Virus record (IMG/VR): IMGVR_UViG_3300042402_001758
Location: 62,001 to 126,000 of that record
DNA: 64,000 nucleotides
Source: a virus
Strand: one strand, 5' to 3'
Part shown: positions 15,743 to 24,024 of the stretch, one piece after another
How positions within the stretch are numbered: the first letter of the stretch is position 1
How the letters are laid out: every line of letters starts with the position of its first letter
Made by a program: the position numbers and the translations under genes
Notes under the pieces: generated by a model
Seen by the model: only the letters and a program-made list of their open reading frames with translations
Database searches by the model: none
What the model was told of the DNA's origin: nothing

Positions 15743-16924
15743 TTATTTAGAGAACTGATCATTAAACATGTCATTTTTAACACCGCAAGTCTTAGCACAA
15801 ACTTGTAGCTTACCTTCTGCACAACTAGACTTTTTCCAACTATTGGGAATTATATCTTGAAAATATAATCCATTTACAATAGATTCTAAATCGTATTTTT
15901 TTGCATTTAGCTTTTCTTTGCCTATTTGATTTATTGCTTTCCAAATTTGAGAACCTCCTGGTAACCAATACCAAACATACATTTGGCCAGCTGTCCAGCA
16001 GCAAGGCTGAACTATGCCTTCAGCAGATATGTAAAGACTTTTTTCTTCTGAAACTTTACAACGTATAGGCACTTCGTCCCAATATTTTTCCATTGGTTTT
16101 TTCTTATCAGGGTCGCTATTAAATTTCTGTACTGTCTGTACAAGAACAACTTCCTTTGCAGTATTAGGAACAAAATCAATCGCATCTTCTATTTTATCAA
16201 TCTTACTTAACTCGACTAAAGAACTATTTTTGTATTTTTCTTCAGTAGGAGGCTTTAATAATGTTGTTTGACCTTTCCTATTAGCAGCCTGATGTGCATC
16301 TTTAGTAGCGCCAGAAACATTACTAAAAAATCTTGCCGATTTTTTAAACTGAAATTTTTTAAAACCCATTTGCTCACTTAAAATTTTAGCATCATCGACT
16401 TGATGTTGATTATGTTCAAATACAATGTAATCCCATCTTGCTTGCCCACCAGCAGATATAAACGCCTGAGCATTTTCCATAATTTTTGACCATATAGTAT
16501 TTTGTCTATAAAGATGATTAGTATCCTCGAGCCCGTCAATACTAAACACAACATATCCATTATTTCCTATAATTTCTGCTAGTTTTTTCCACCAGTCAGG
16601 TTTTTTAGCACTGCCATTCGTGTGCATACTTAAATTTATTTTAGAACTAATATTTCGAAAATATTGAAAAATCTCTAATGTATCACGAGCAGCAATAGGA
16701 TCCCCATAATTGCCGCACATGTAGATCCTATCTAGTTGATTAATAAAATCAACAGAAAATATTTTTTTTATATCTTCTAAAAATAATTCTGTATTAGGCA
16801 ATTGAGGATTATCCTCTCCTCCATTGATATTTCTTGCACACATTGGACAAGCAGCGTTACAACTATCTGTAACTTCTAAATGCACTGTTTTTATTTCGTT
16901 ATATTGATATATCATTTCATTCAA
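15743..16924 (-). CDS. Radical SAM protein with SPASM-like C-terminus
   Basis: A 393-residue enzyme. Cluster motif Cys22-X3-Cys26-X2-Cys29 (CNAACPMC); the GGE region is replaced by MCGNYGDPI, as in the subfamily of MoaA-like/SPASM proteins that have GXXGDP. The C-terminus has IRCKVSEEKSLYISAEG, then QPCCWTAGQ and a Cys cluster near the end (SSCAEGK, QVCAKTCG), fitting SPASM auxiliary clusters. It overlaps the upstream gene by 8 bases. Different architecture from both neighbours, so it probably does a separate step. Confidence 0.8.
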   Translation of the reverse strand: MNEMIYQYNEIKTVHLEVTDSCNAACPMCARNINGGEDNPQLPNTELFLEDIKKIFSVDFINQLDRIYMCGNYGDPIAARDTLEIFQYFRNISSKINLSMHTNGSAKKPDWWKKLAEIIGNNGYVVFSIDGLEDTNHLYRQNTIWSKIMENAQAFISAGGQARWDYIVFEHNQHQVDDAKILSEQMGFKKFQFKKSARFFSNVSGATKDAHQAANRKGQTTLLKPPTEEKYKNSSLVELSKIDKIEDAIDFVPNTAKEVVLVQTVQKFNSDPDKKKPMEKYWDEVPIRCKVSEEKSLYISAEGIVQPCCWTAGQMYVWYWLPGGSQIWKAINQIGKEKLNAKKYDLESIVNGLYFQDIIPNSWKKSSCAEGKLQVCAKTCGVKNDMFNDQFSK

Positions 16925-18179
16925 ACAAATAATTAAACTTTGTAAAATAATCTTTATTTACAGCTTCTTTAAAATATTCAAATTCTTCTTTTAACTTGGT
17001 GCTAGCTCTATAACTAAATTCATGATTATCTAATAAATTGAAGACATTTTCAAAATTTGATTCAGAATCTAATTTACAATCCTGAATCGCGGTTGTTAAA
17101 GATTTTTTTATTTCATCAATGTACTTCTTCGGTAGTACATTTGTTGACATTGATCTTGGGGCTACTAATAGAATAGGGTTTATCGCGCAACGATTATTTT
17201 GTCCTACTTTGTTTCTCCACCAATAAATTAGTTCATGCAAATATCTTATATTTAATCCGCTTACTACTGGCACCAATGTTAAATAAAAATTACTGCTAAC
17301 ATTTTTAATAGCTAAATTGATATTGTTCTCAATGTCATTCCAATTTGAACTTGTTCGAAGATATTCATTAAGTTCTCCGTATGCATCTATACTTAGATTT
17401 AATTCTACACGTTTAAACTGTTTTAATAGAAAAAGTTGATGTTCAGTAAACTGAGAAGTATTAGTGTTACACCAAAATACTATATTTTTCGCATAATCTT
17501 TTTCTACGAGATAATTTATAAATTCCCACAAAGGTTTTATTATAAATGGTTCCCCTCCTGTTACATAAAGATATTCAAGTTTACTAACTATTTCTTTTAA
17601 TCCTTGCCAAAATATTTCGCTCTTATCTAACTGAGATTGCGCTGGAGTAAGTGTCCACCAACGTTGATTCATCAACATGGTTCTTTTTTCTACTCCCATT
17701 TTTTGTCCTATAGAAGTTATAAGAGAGCTCCAATCAGTAGAACACATAATACAAGCATAATTACAAGTTCTTGCAACTTGTAAATTATAATAAGTTGGTA
17801 TTAAATCAGTTCCACGTTTTTCCCACTGAAAAAAATCTGTAGGTAAAGTACTTTTGTTATGTTTGTAAAATACTTCCCACTCCTCTAATCTTTTAGATTT
17901 AAATCCTTGTTTTTCTTTGAACCAACAAGAATTACATTCTGGTATTTTTTCTCCGTTAATTAACTTTTTTCTAGCAGTGTTATAGTATTCGTTGTTAAAA
18001 ATTTCTATTATTTTTTTAGATCTTCCATCTACTAAATTAATATCTATATTAGGTCTTGCTTCACAACACAGTTTAATTTCACCACTAGTTTCTGTACTAA
18101 AATGCATAAAGGGCAAAAGACACATTGTCGGGTGTTTAGCAGGAGAAAATCTTTCTATAAATTCGTCTCGGTCTGTCAT
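16917..18179 (-). CDS. Twitch/SPASM-type radical SAM protein
   Basis: A 420-residue enzyme with N-terminal auxiliary cysteines (Cys20 in MCLLPFMHF, Cys38-Cys39, Cys82/Cys85 in CNSC) and the radical SAM motif Cys139-X3-Cys143-X2-Cys146 (CNYACIMC), followed by VTGGEPFII. It is built like the gene at 14323 and looks like a diverged paralogue of it. It overlaps the small upstream gene by 4 bases. Two similar enzymes flanking a third of different build suggests a multistep pathway or several substrates. Confidence 0.8.
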   Translation of the reverse strand: MTDRDEFIERFSPAKHPTMCLLPFMHFSTETSGEIKLCCEARPNIDINLVDGRSKKIIEIFNNEYYNTARKKLINGEKIPECNSCWFKEKQGFKSKRLEEWEVFYKHNKSTLPTDFFQWEKRGTDLIPTYYNLQVARTCNYACIMCSTDWSSLITSIGQKMGVEKRTMLMNQRWWTLTPAQSQLDKSEIFWQGLKEIVSKLEYLYVTGGEPFIIKPLWEFINYLVEKDYAKNIVFWCNTNTSQFTEHQLFLLKQFKRVELNLSIDAYGELNEYLRTSSNWNDIENNINLAIKNVSSNFYLTLVPVVSGLNIRYLHELIYWWRNKVGQNNRCAINPILLVAPRSMSTNVLPKKYIDEIKKSLTTAIQDCKLDSESNFENVFNLLDNHEFSYRASTKLKEEFEYFKEAVNKDYFTKFNYLFE

Positions 18180-18547
18180 TGATCTTTATCCCAATACATT
18201 TTATTATTTTTTTGATAAAAATAATCTTTAGATATTTCAATCATTTCATTATAATCAACTCTATAATGAAATGATTGATCTTTATAATATATAGCTATTC
18301 TAACATAAGATACAATTTTAGATTCAGGTCTTGGGCCTCTTGTTTTATATTGTATATGCCATGATGCAGTATCTGTGCGTATTTCTGCTCCGCCTTTTTT
18401 ATCCCATAATTCTAAAATTTTTTCAAATTCTGTTACTTTTAAAATATACGTATTGACGCTATTAGGGCTCACAAGTATACTGAAACTAACTTCATTAGTT
18501 TCTTTAAACAAATAAATCTTTAAAGGTTTAACAAATTCTAACATCAA
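18176..18547 (-). CDS. Protein of unknown function (123 aa)
   Basis: Not recognised. A beta-rich small protein (LEFVKPLKIYLFKETNEVSF and later ASWHIQYKTRGPRPES), lysine-rich, without cysteines or membrane segments. It is tightly packed, overlapping both neighbours by 4 bases, between a radical SAM gene and a 74-residue protein. It could be a binding partner or recognition element for the radical SAM enzymes, but that is inference from position alone. Confidence 0.5.
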   Translation of the reverse strand: MMLEFVKPLKIYLFKETNEVSFSILVSPNSVNTYILKVTEFEKILELWDKKGGAEIRTDTASWHIQYKTRGPRPESKIVSYVRIAIYYKDQSFHYRVDYNEMIEISKDYFYQKNNKMYWDKDQ

Positions 18548-18768
18548 TTATCATACACCAAATTTACATTTTTACCTGGACCTACTTGACTGGGTAATCC
18601 TCCGTACTCATCAATATACCATTTAATAACTGCTTTGTACCAGTTCTGACTGTCGTGATGAGCTTGTTGATTAAATTTAAAGATGTTGTTATTTGTAGCC
18701 TCCATGGCAGATAACGCCCTTGCAGATTCTTTCTGAAGAGTTCTTAAATCGAAATCATTTATATCCAA
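18544..18768 (-). CDS. Small protein of unknown function (74 aa)
   Basis: Not recognised. The first half is helical (DLRTLQKESARALSAMEATN), the middle has NWYKAVIKWYIDEYGGLPSQ, and the tail is Gly/Pro/Asn-rich. It overlaps both neighbouring genes (4 and 14 bases). Size and position beside radical SAM genes make it a conceivable modified peptide, yet it lacks a clear leader/core division and cysteines. Confidence 0.5.
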   Translation of the reverse strand: MDINDFDLRTLQKESARALSAMEATNNNIFKFNQQAHHDSQNWYKAVIKWYIDEYGGLPSQVGPGKNVNLVYDN

Positions 18769-19858
18769 TTCTCAAAAATCTCCTATACTTGGGTAATTCT
18801 AATTCTCCTCGATACAAACATTCTTTCATCGGTGTCATATCAGAAAATTCGTCTAAAGAGTTAACACAATTTACGTGATCTTCAATGCCAAAATAATCAT
18901 TAGTTTGAAGCACAAGTAATTTTCCGTTTGGTATACTGTCATACCATTGATTAAAATTTTCTATATGTTCACAACTAGTATTAATTATTGTGTCAGGAAC
19001 ATCAGTTAATGTTAACTCTGACCCATCGAGTTTGTTAACTTCGTATGTTGTTTTATTATAGTTTAAATTTAAAATATCAGCAGTAGCAGCTTTAAATTTC
19101 CATTGATCTATTTCCCATGGTTTATTAAATCTTTCTGCTATATTAACACAGCTAGGATCAATGTCAAAACTTCTAATTTTATTAACTTTTAAATTATTTT
19201 CAAATATCATAACAGCTAAAGTAGCGTACCAGCCAGCACATAAAAATACAGTTCCTAAATCTAAATCAAGTTTTTTTAACTCAGAAATCAACCATCTTTT
19301 ACTTAATAACTGCCCTTGAGAAAAACAGTCAGTATCATAATCAATGTTCTCTGAATAAAAATACTTAAAAGCAGCAACGAATTGCGTATCTAATTCTTTC
19401 GATAACAATTTCCAAAGACTCCAGTAATTATTCTCTAATAATAGTTTTCTTAAATCTTCATTATTCACTAATCTAAAAATACTGTGTAGATTTTCCTCAA
19501 CAACTGACTTTCTTAAATCTTCGTTCTCGATCAGTCTAAAAATGCTATTTAAATTTTCTTCAGTGACTGCTTTTCTTAAATCTTCGATATCATTAAAATT
19601 ATTCATCGATCTAAAAATACTATGCAAATTTTTTTCGATAACAGCTTTTCTTAATTCATCAACTGTTTCATTATCTCCAATTAATCTAAAAATACTGTGT
19701 AGATTTTTTTCAATAACAGCTTTTCTTAAATCTTCGTTCTCGACTAATCTAAAAATGCTGGAGAAATCTTTATCAGTGTAAGACCTGCGTAAGTTCGATA
19801 TTTTTGTGTTGTCGGGAAATAATAATTCAAACCTGTCTAACAAATCCTTAATTTCCAT
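18755..19858 (-). CDS. SAM-dependent methyltransferase-like protein with N-terminal tandem repeats
   Basis: The N-terminal 30-155 residues are tandem repeats of about 20-26 residues built on DLRKAVIEKNLHSIFRLIEN: five LRK units plus a leading half unit. The C-terminal 200 residues look like a Rossmann methyltransferase: TVFLCAGWYATLAVMIF as the nucleotide-binding loop, RSFDIDPSC as the acidic motif II, then TIINTSCEHI and LVLQTNDYF. I know this C-terminal family from T4-like aquatic phages, where its substrate is not established. The repeats probably form a helical solenoid for binding a partner. It overlaps both neighbours by 11-14 bases. Confidence 0.7.
   Translation of the reverse strand: MEIKDLLDRFELLFPDNTKISNLRRSYTDKDFSSIFRLVENEDLRKAVIEKNLHSIFRLIGDNETVDELRKAVIEKNLHSIFRSMNNFNDIEDLRKAVTEENLNSIFRLIENEDLRKSVVEENLHSIFRLVNNEDLRKLLLENNYWSLWKLLSKELDTQFVAAFKYFYSENIDYDTDCFSQGQLLSKRWLISELKKLDLDLGTVFLCAGWYATLAVMIFENNLKVNKIRSFDIDPSCVNIAERFNKPWEIDQWKFKAATADILNLNYNKTTYEVNKLDGSELTLTDVPDTIINTSCEHIENFNQWYDSIPNGKLLVLQTNDYFGIEDHVNCVNSLDEFSDMTPMKECLYRGELELPKYRRFLRIGYK
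19441..19770 (-). repeat. Coding tandem repeat, units of about 60-78 bases
   Basis: Within the methyltransferase gene, five degenerate units share TTTTCTTAAATCTTC and CTAAAAATRCT on the + strand. Nucleotide similarity between units at about 19508-19545 and 19721-19760 is very high, which points to recent duplication. Unit lengths differ by whole codons, so the frame is kept. Confidence 0.75.
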
Positions 19859-20525
19859 TAAATCGTTCCTTTAACCATTCGAAATCGTTTATCTTTTTTA
19901 ACGCATCAATATTGCCTTTATTCATTATTCCATATTCTACACCTTCATGTGCTCCTTGAATTGCATATTTTCCGAACAATTTATCTTTACCCACTGTGCA
20001 CCAAGTGTGCAATCTTTCTTCTGTTTCATTAGATTTCTGCCTATCAATCACTTTACTACTTAATTTAACACATTCTCTAAACGCACTTTTCCATGTATTA
20101 AAAGGATCTGTATTAAATGCAGTAATATTACTAACTTTCTGAACAGGTATGAAATGTCTACTTATGCTAGTAGTCATATCTGGTTTAGATATATCCATAT
20201 ATAATGTTAAATTACGAGGTAATAATTTAATTCCGCCATATCCGTATGTAAGACCGTTTATTGGATTAATGCTTCTCCACACATGCACATGTTCTAAAAA
20301 TTTTTCTTCTACTTTATAATCAAAACAAAAATCATCTAACACTTGTGAATCACCATCTACTACCCAGAACATCTTTGTTAACGCAAGTTTAGCAGCTTCA
20401 ATATGTGCTTGATGAATTCCGGTGACTCCGTGAACACGTTTTGCTGTTGAAAATCTTTCCAATAAATTTTGATAATTTATATCAGCATGAGGTTCTTGAT
20501 AGCTTATAAAAACAATATCATACAT
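19848..20525 (-). CDS. Glycosyltransferase-like protein (GT-A type)
   Basis: A 225-residue protein with a GT-A-like start (DIVFISYQEPHADINYQNLL), the phrase AKRVHGVTGIHQAH, and a metal/nucleotide-sugar DXD-type motif Asp57-Gly-Asp59 in FWVVDGDS. Then comes INGLTYGYGGIKLLPR. It is a clear paralogue of the next gene upstream, which has the same blocks in the same order. Such proteins would transfer a sugar from a nucleotide donor; acceptor unknown. Its start shares a base with the stop of the paralogue (TAATG-type overlap). Confidence 0.68.
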   Translation of the reverse strand: MYDIVFISYQEPHADINYQNLLERFSTAKRVHGVTGIHQAHIEAAKLALTKMFWVVDGDSQVLDDFCFDYKVEEKFLEHVHVWRSINPINGLTYGYGGIKLLPRNLTLYMDISKPDMTTSISRHFIPVQKVSNITAFNTDPFNTWKSAFRECVKLSSKVIDRQKSNETEERLHTWCTVGKDKLFGKYAIQGAHEGVEYGIMNKGNIDALKKINDFEWLKERFNGN

Positions 20526-21448
20526 TACTTTTTAATAATCCTTGCACCGTTAGGAACCCTAGAAGGGTTAGTAAATACTTCTTTAAAAAATTTAGATTGC
20601 ATAGCAGTTAATGGCTCATCAATAGGTATATGTAAATCTTGAGCCAACTTTTCACCAAATTTACTTATCTCTTCATCGAGTATAGTTTCATTAATTAAAC
20701 TTACATCTGTTCTCCAAAATTCATTTAACCAGCTAAAATCTCTCACATTGACATAATCCCAATCTGTACAATTAGTCATGTAGCAACCTTGTCTCGCTCC
20801 TAGAATCGCCCAACGACCGTTATCTACATCTGCTCCTACATTTAACCATGTTAACAATCTATGATAATTCTTTTTATGTATTCTCTTAGAAAACAATTTA
20901 TCAAAAGAAGGCTTTATACCATCATATAAACTCATTTTAACACCTTCTCGAAATCCTGCTCGCCAAGCTTGCCACGGAGTAGCATTGTTATATACTAAAC
21001 TCATACATTCGTCTAATGTTATGTAATTTATATCCCAACAAAAATCAACTTGGCTTTGAGGACTATCTGCATTTTCATGAGTTTTCATATTCAATATGAA
21101 CTCTCTGGGCCAACATTTAATACCTCCGTTACCATATTTTAAACCATTAATAACATTTAACCCACACCAAGAAATTACACTTTTGTTGTATAATTCTTCT
21201 GATTCGACTTCTATTATTTGTTCAAAAAACTTTAAGTCTACAATATTATCAGCATCAATAATTATTACTCTTTCTGTTTGAGCTAATTCTGCACAAGCTT
21301 TATGAGCAGAATCAGACCCTTCGACACCATGAACTCTTTTTGCCCAAGGACACTTAGTTAACAAATCCGCATAATTTTTTTCAGCATTAGGTTCATCATA
21401 ACTTAAAAAAACAACGTCGTGCTCTAATATTTTAAATTGTTTAGTCAT
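20525..21448 (-). CDS. Glycosyltransferase-like protein (GT-A type), paralogue of the next gene
   Basis: A 307-residue protein sharing with the gene at 19848 the blocks VVFLSYDEPNAEKNY, AKRVHGVEG, a DXD motif Asp65-Ala-Asp67 (IIIDADN), INGLKYGNGGIKCWPR and a C-terminal WLNVGAD/ARQG region. It carries about 80 extra residues at the C-terminus. The two genes are probably a tandem duplication that diverged. Sugar and acceptor cannot be inferred. Overlaps the upstream gene by 4 bases. Confidence 0.68.
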   Translation of the reverse strand: MTKQFKILEHDVVFLSYDEPNAEKNYADLLTKCPWAKRVHGVEGSDSAHKACAELAQTERVIIIDADNIVDLKFFEQIIEVESEELYNKSVISWCGLNVINGLKYGNGGIKCWPREFILNMKTHENADSPQSQVDFCWDINYITLDECMSLVYNNATPWQAWRAGFREGVKMSLYDGIKPSFDKLFSKRIHKKNYHRLLTWLNVGADVDNGRWAILGARQGCYMTNCTDWDYVNVRDFSWLNEFWRTDVSLINETILDEEISKFGEKLAQDLHIPIDEPLTAMQSKFFKEVFTNPSRVPNGARIIKK

Positions 21449-21990
21449 ACATATATTCCAATTTTATCAAAATGTTGTTTGCTTTTTATTAATAAATTTT
21501 CAAAAAAGTGTTCATATTCAGTTTCGAACCGGAATTCAAGTGTGTCATTTATCAAATCTGCAAGTTTAATTACAAAAGTTCTAACTAGAAAATTATGTTG
21601 ATCACGTTTTACCAAATAAAATTCTAATAGCTTATCATAATGATTCGTTTCTATTAAATTTGCCACATCTGTATCTAACATAAACTTCCAAGTAAACGTT
21701 TCAATATTGTATTTTATCATTAAATCTGCACTATCTTTTTGTACAGTTAGATCAATTAAATCATTATATCTATATATGCCAGCGGTGTTAACTTTTTCTT
21801 CTATTGTAAATTTATTAAATCCATGATTTTTTACATAATGCCCTGGATAACTTTTAAATCCAAGATAAAAATCTTTTACTTTCGATTGTTCAATTTGAAA
21901 ATAATTGTTTGTTTCTGGTAATATAGAAGTAATTTGTAAAAGATTCATTTCATCATCGTATATTACATAAACTAGATTATTCATTCTCAA
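21445..21990 (-). CDS. Protein of unknown function (181 aa)
   Basis: Not recognised. Soluble and rich in aromatic and acidic residues, with strand-like stretches LVYVIYDDEMNLLQITSI and a helical C-terminal third. The start is ATG 21990, with an alternative ATG at 21984; both lie within the end of the preceding glycosyltransferase-like gene. Its place between two pairs of glycosyltransferases suggests it belongs to the same pathway. Confidence 0.52.
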   Translation of the reverse strand: MRMNNLVYVIYDDEMNLLQITSILPETNNYFQIEQSKVKDFYLGFKSYPGHYVKNHGFNKFTIEEKVNTAGIYRYNDLIDLTVQKDSADLMIKYNIETFTWKFMLDTDVANLIETNHYDKLLEFYLVKRDQHNFLVRTFVIKLADLINDTLEFRFETEYEHFFENLLIKSKQHFDKIGIYV

Positions 21991-22798
21991 TTATTCCTAT
22001 TATTTCTTCTGTTAAAAATTCATCTTCTGTGTAATGAAACAATCCATTTTGTAAATTATTAGATAGATAAAATTTAAAATTTTTAGTAAAATTTATCAAT
22101 AGACACGAAGACCATGAAGCAGGTATTTCTTGCCAGTTTTGTAGTTCTTTTTTCATATGTACAAATTTTATAGGACTATTTGGCAAGGTAAATTCTTCGA
22201 CTGCATCTAATATTTTAGTAGCTATTGCAACATTAACATCCATGCTACAAAAATTTTGATTAGAAATTGGTGTAAATTTTTTATAAAAAACTTTATAATT
22301 TTTTACAATTACTTCTAACCATTTGTAAAATTCATATGCTCTCTTAGTTTTTTTAAAATAATGAAATCCAAAATAAACATTTGGTAAACTATTTTCTGTA
22401 AACACCTTTCGAAGTTTAGTATCTTTGATTATATTATTACGATAATCTAAAACTTCTGAAGTTAAAAATACATCGTGTTTTTCTAAAATATCCCACCAGT
22501 CATCATTAGAAGTTAATAACAACATATCTGAATCATAAACCATTGTTTCATCAAAAGGAGAAGTATGTATTAGTTTCCAACGATTTTCAATTTTCCAATG
22601 AGAATCTTTAGCATCATCGTCCCATGGTATTTCTATAATGTAATCAAATACATGTTTATATTTTTTTGGTATCAAATTATTTGTTACTATGGCTACATTA
22701 TTAATAGAATTATTTTTTTTAATAGTCAAAGCAAGAGCATATGCTTGTTTAACATAATCAACATCTGAATTTTGTGCAAAAATTAAATGACCTTTCAT
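21977..22798 (-). CDS. Glycosyltransferase-like protein (GT8-like)
   Basis: A 273-residue GT-A-type protein. The N-terminus (LIFAQNSDVDYVKQAYALAL) and the DXD motif Asp89-Ser-Asp91 in MVYDSDMLLL are typical of glycogenin/GT8-like enzymes, in which the DXD holds a metal and a nucleotide sugar. A later PNVYFGFHYFKK and SMDVNVAIA fit the acceptor side. Paired with the neighbouring gene at 22795, which has the same layout; overlap 4 bases. Acceptor unknown. Confidence 0.7.
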   Translation of the reverse strand: MKGHLIFAQNSDVDYVKQAYALALTIKKNNSINNVAIVTNNLIPKKYKHVFDYIIEIPWDDDAKDSHWKIENRWKLIHTSPFDETMVYDSDMLLLTSNDDWWDILEKHDVFLTSEVLDYRNNIIKDTKLRKVFTENSLPNVYFGFHYFKKTKRAYEFYKWLEVIVKNYKVFYKKFTPISNQNFCSMDVNVAIATKILDAVEEFTLPNSPIKFVHMKKELQNWQEIPASWSSCLLINFTKNFKFYLSNNLQNGLFHYTEDEFLTEEIIGIIENE

Positions 22799-23622
22799 AT
22801 AATACTTTCAATAAGACTGAATTTATTCATTACATGAACATCAACATTATTGACCTTAGTAGGTATATACTGACCTCCTGAATTTTGTTTTTCAATTAAA
22901 AACGAACAAGAATTATCTGTTATATTATACAAATAATCTTTATCAAGAGTATAATAAATTTTTGAAGGAATTATATTATTAAAATTATTAGAAACAAATC
23001 CAGAAGTAATATGTATAGCTATACTAAATGCAAAGTCATTTCTAAATTTTGAATCTGGAATTTGATATAAAGATCTATAATAATTCCAATTATTTTTAAT
23101 TTCTTTAACTAGTTGAAAAAAAGTTTTATTTTTTTCAGATTTCTTAAAAATTAAAACAGTAGCCCAATAAAAAGGAATAGAAAACTCTGATACATAAGTA
23201 AATTCTTTTGAATTTCTCCAAAATGATAAATCGCATGAATCTTTAAAAATTAGAAAATCTTTGTTTATATCTAGGCATTTTAATAAAAAATCTGAATTAA
23301 TTATGTAATCTACATCTAATACAATAGTATGTTCATATGGTGTTAAATCATACGCTAATGATCTATTGGAATTTTTCCAAATGATATTCTGAAATTCAGC
23401 AGTGCCGTTATTAAATACTTTCTTTTGAATTGTGGAATCTTCTATCTCTATAATTTCATCGAATATTTCAGTTTTATCTAAATTTTCTAAATAACTTTTA
23501 GAATCTGTTACTAAAGAAACAGGTAATTTTAAATGTTTTTTTATACGTTCAGCAGAAAAAATTGCCAACGAGACATAATCAACTGTTGACTGAAAAGCAA
23601 ATAGAATTACCCCTCTGTTCAT
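22795..23622 (-). CDS. Glycosyltransferase-like protein (GT8-like)
   Basis: A 275-residue relative of the gene at 21977: same opening (ILFAFQSTVDYVSLA), Asp103-Val-Asp105 as DXD motif in TIVLDVDYI, PFYWATVLIFKK and NDFAFSIAIHI at matching places, and a C-terminal histidine in VDVHVMNKF that could coordinate the metal. Sequence similarity is modest, so the duplication is old. Very AT-rich even for this island. Confidence 0.68.
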   Translation of the reverse strand: MNRGVILFAFQSTVDYVSLAIFSAERIKKHLKLPVSLVTDSKSYLENLDKTEIFDEIIEIEDSTIQKKVFNNGTAEFQNIIWKNSNRSLAYDLTPYEHTIVLDVDYIINSDFLLKCLDINKDFLIFKDSCDLSFWRNSKEFTYVSEFSIPFYWATVLIFKKSEKNKTFFQLVKEIKNNWNYYRSLYQIPDSKFRNDFAFSIAIHITSGFVSNNFNNIIPSKIYYTLDKDYLYNITDNSCSFLIEKQNSGGQYIPTKVNNVDVHVMNKFSLIESII

Positions 23623-23966
23623 AAATCTAAAATACTTTCTGTTTTTCTAGTATTTTGAAGCAGTTTATAATCTGTTAAAAATTTATTAGAAGCAAATGTA
23701 TATTGATGTAAAATATTTTCTAAAAATATAGAAACGTTATCAATAAAAATTGGTAAATTATTTTGATCAATAATTACTGCGGTTGTTTGATGCAATATTT
23801 TTAACGATGTAACAAAAGAGATTAGCTGTTGATCAATTTTAAAAGTTCCACCATTACAAAAATATAATGTAGATAATTCAAATTCTTCTTTTAGTATTTT
23901 TTTTTGAGTCGATATTGCTGACATAAGATTAGCCAAATCAAATGCAGCTTCAAAATTATTAGTCAT
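23619..23966 (-). CDS. Protein of unknown function (115 aa)
   Basis: Not recognised by function; short proteins of this kind occur next to tail-fibre genes in T4-like phages. It looks helical with a central beta segment (LYFCNGGTFKIDQQ). Its GGAGG ribosome binding site lies within the 3' arm of the terminator hairpin between it and the upstream structural gene, so its translation could depend on that hairpin. It is the first gene of the accessory island in this direction. Confidence 0.55.
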   Translation of the reverse strand: MTNNFEAAFDLANLMSAISTQKKILKEEFELSTLYFCNGGTFKIDQQLISFVTSLKILHQTTAVIIDQNNLPIFIDNVSIFLENILHQYTFASNKFLTDYKLLQNTRKTESILDL

Positions 23967-23967
23967 T

Positions 23968-24010
23968 AAAAAACCTCCGCACTTATTAATTATGCAGAGG
24001 TTAGTTTTTT
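23968..24010. terminator. Bidirectional Rho-independent terminator
   Basis: Arms at 23972-23981 and 23993-24002 form a 10-base stem (one G-U pair in the - strand RNA) around an 11-base AT loop. The stem is followed by six T on the - strand (23973-23968) and by six T on the + strand (24005-24010). On the - strand it ends the tail-fibre transcript 15 bases after the stop at 24025. The 3' arm contains GGAGG, the ribosome binding site of the gene starting at 23966. Confidence 0.8.
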
Positions 24011-24024
24011 AAAGATATTTCTGA

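Noticed and set aside
19441-19770. CRISPR-like repeats
   Set aside because: Units are degenerate, have no unique spacers, and keep the reading frame of the methyltransferase gene.
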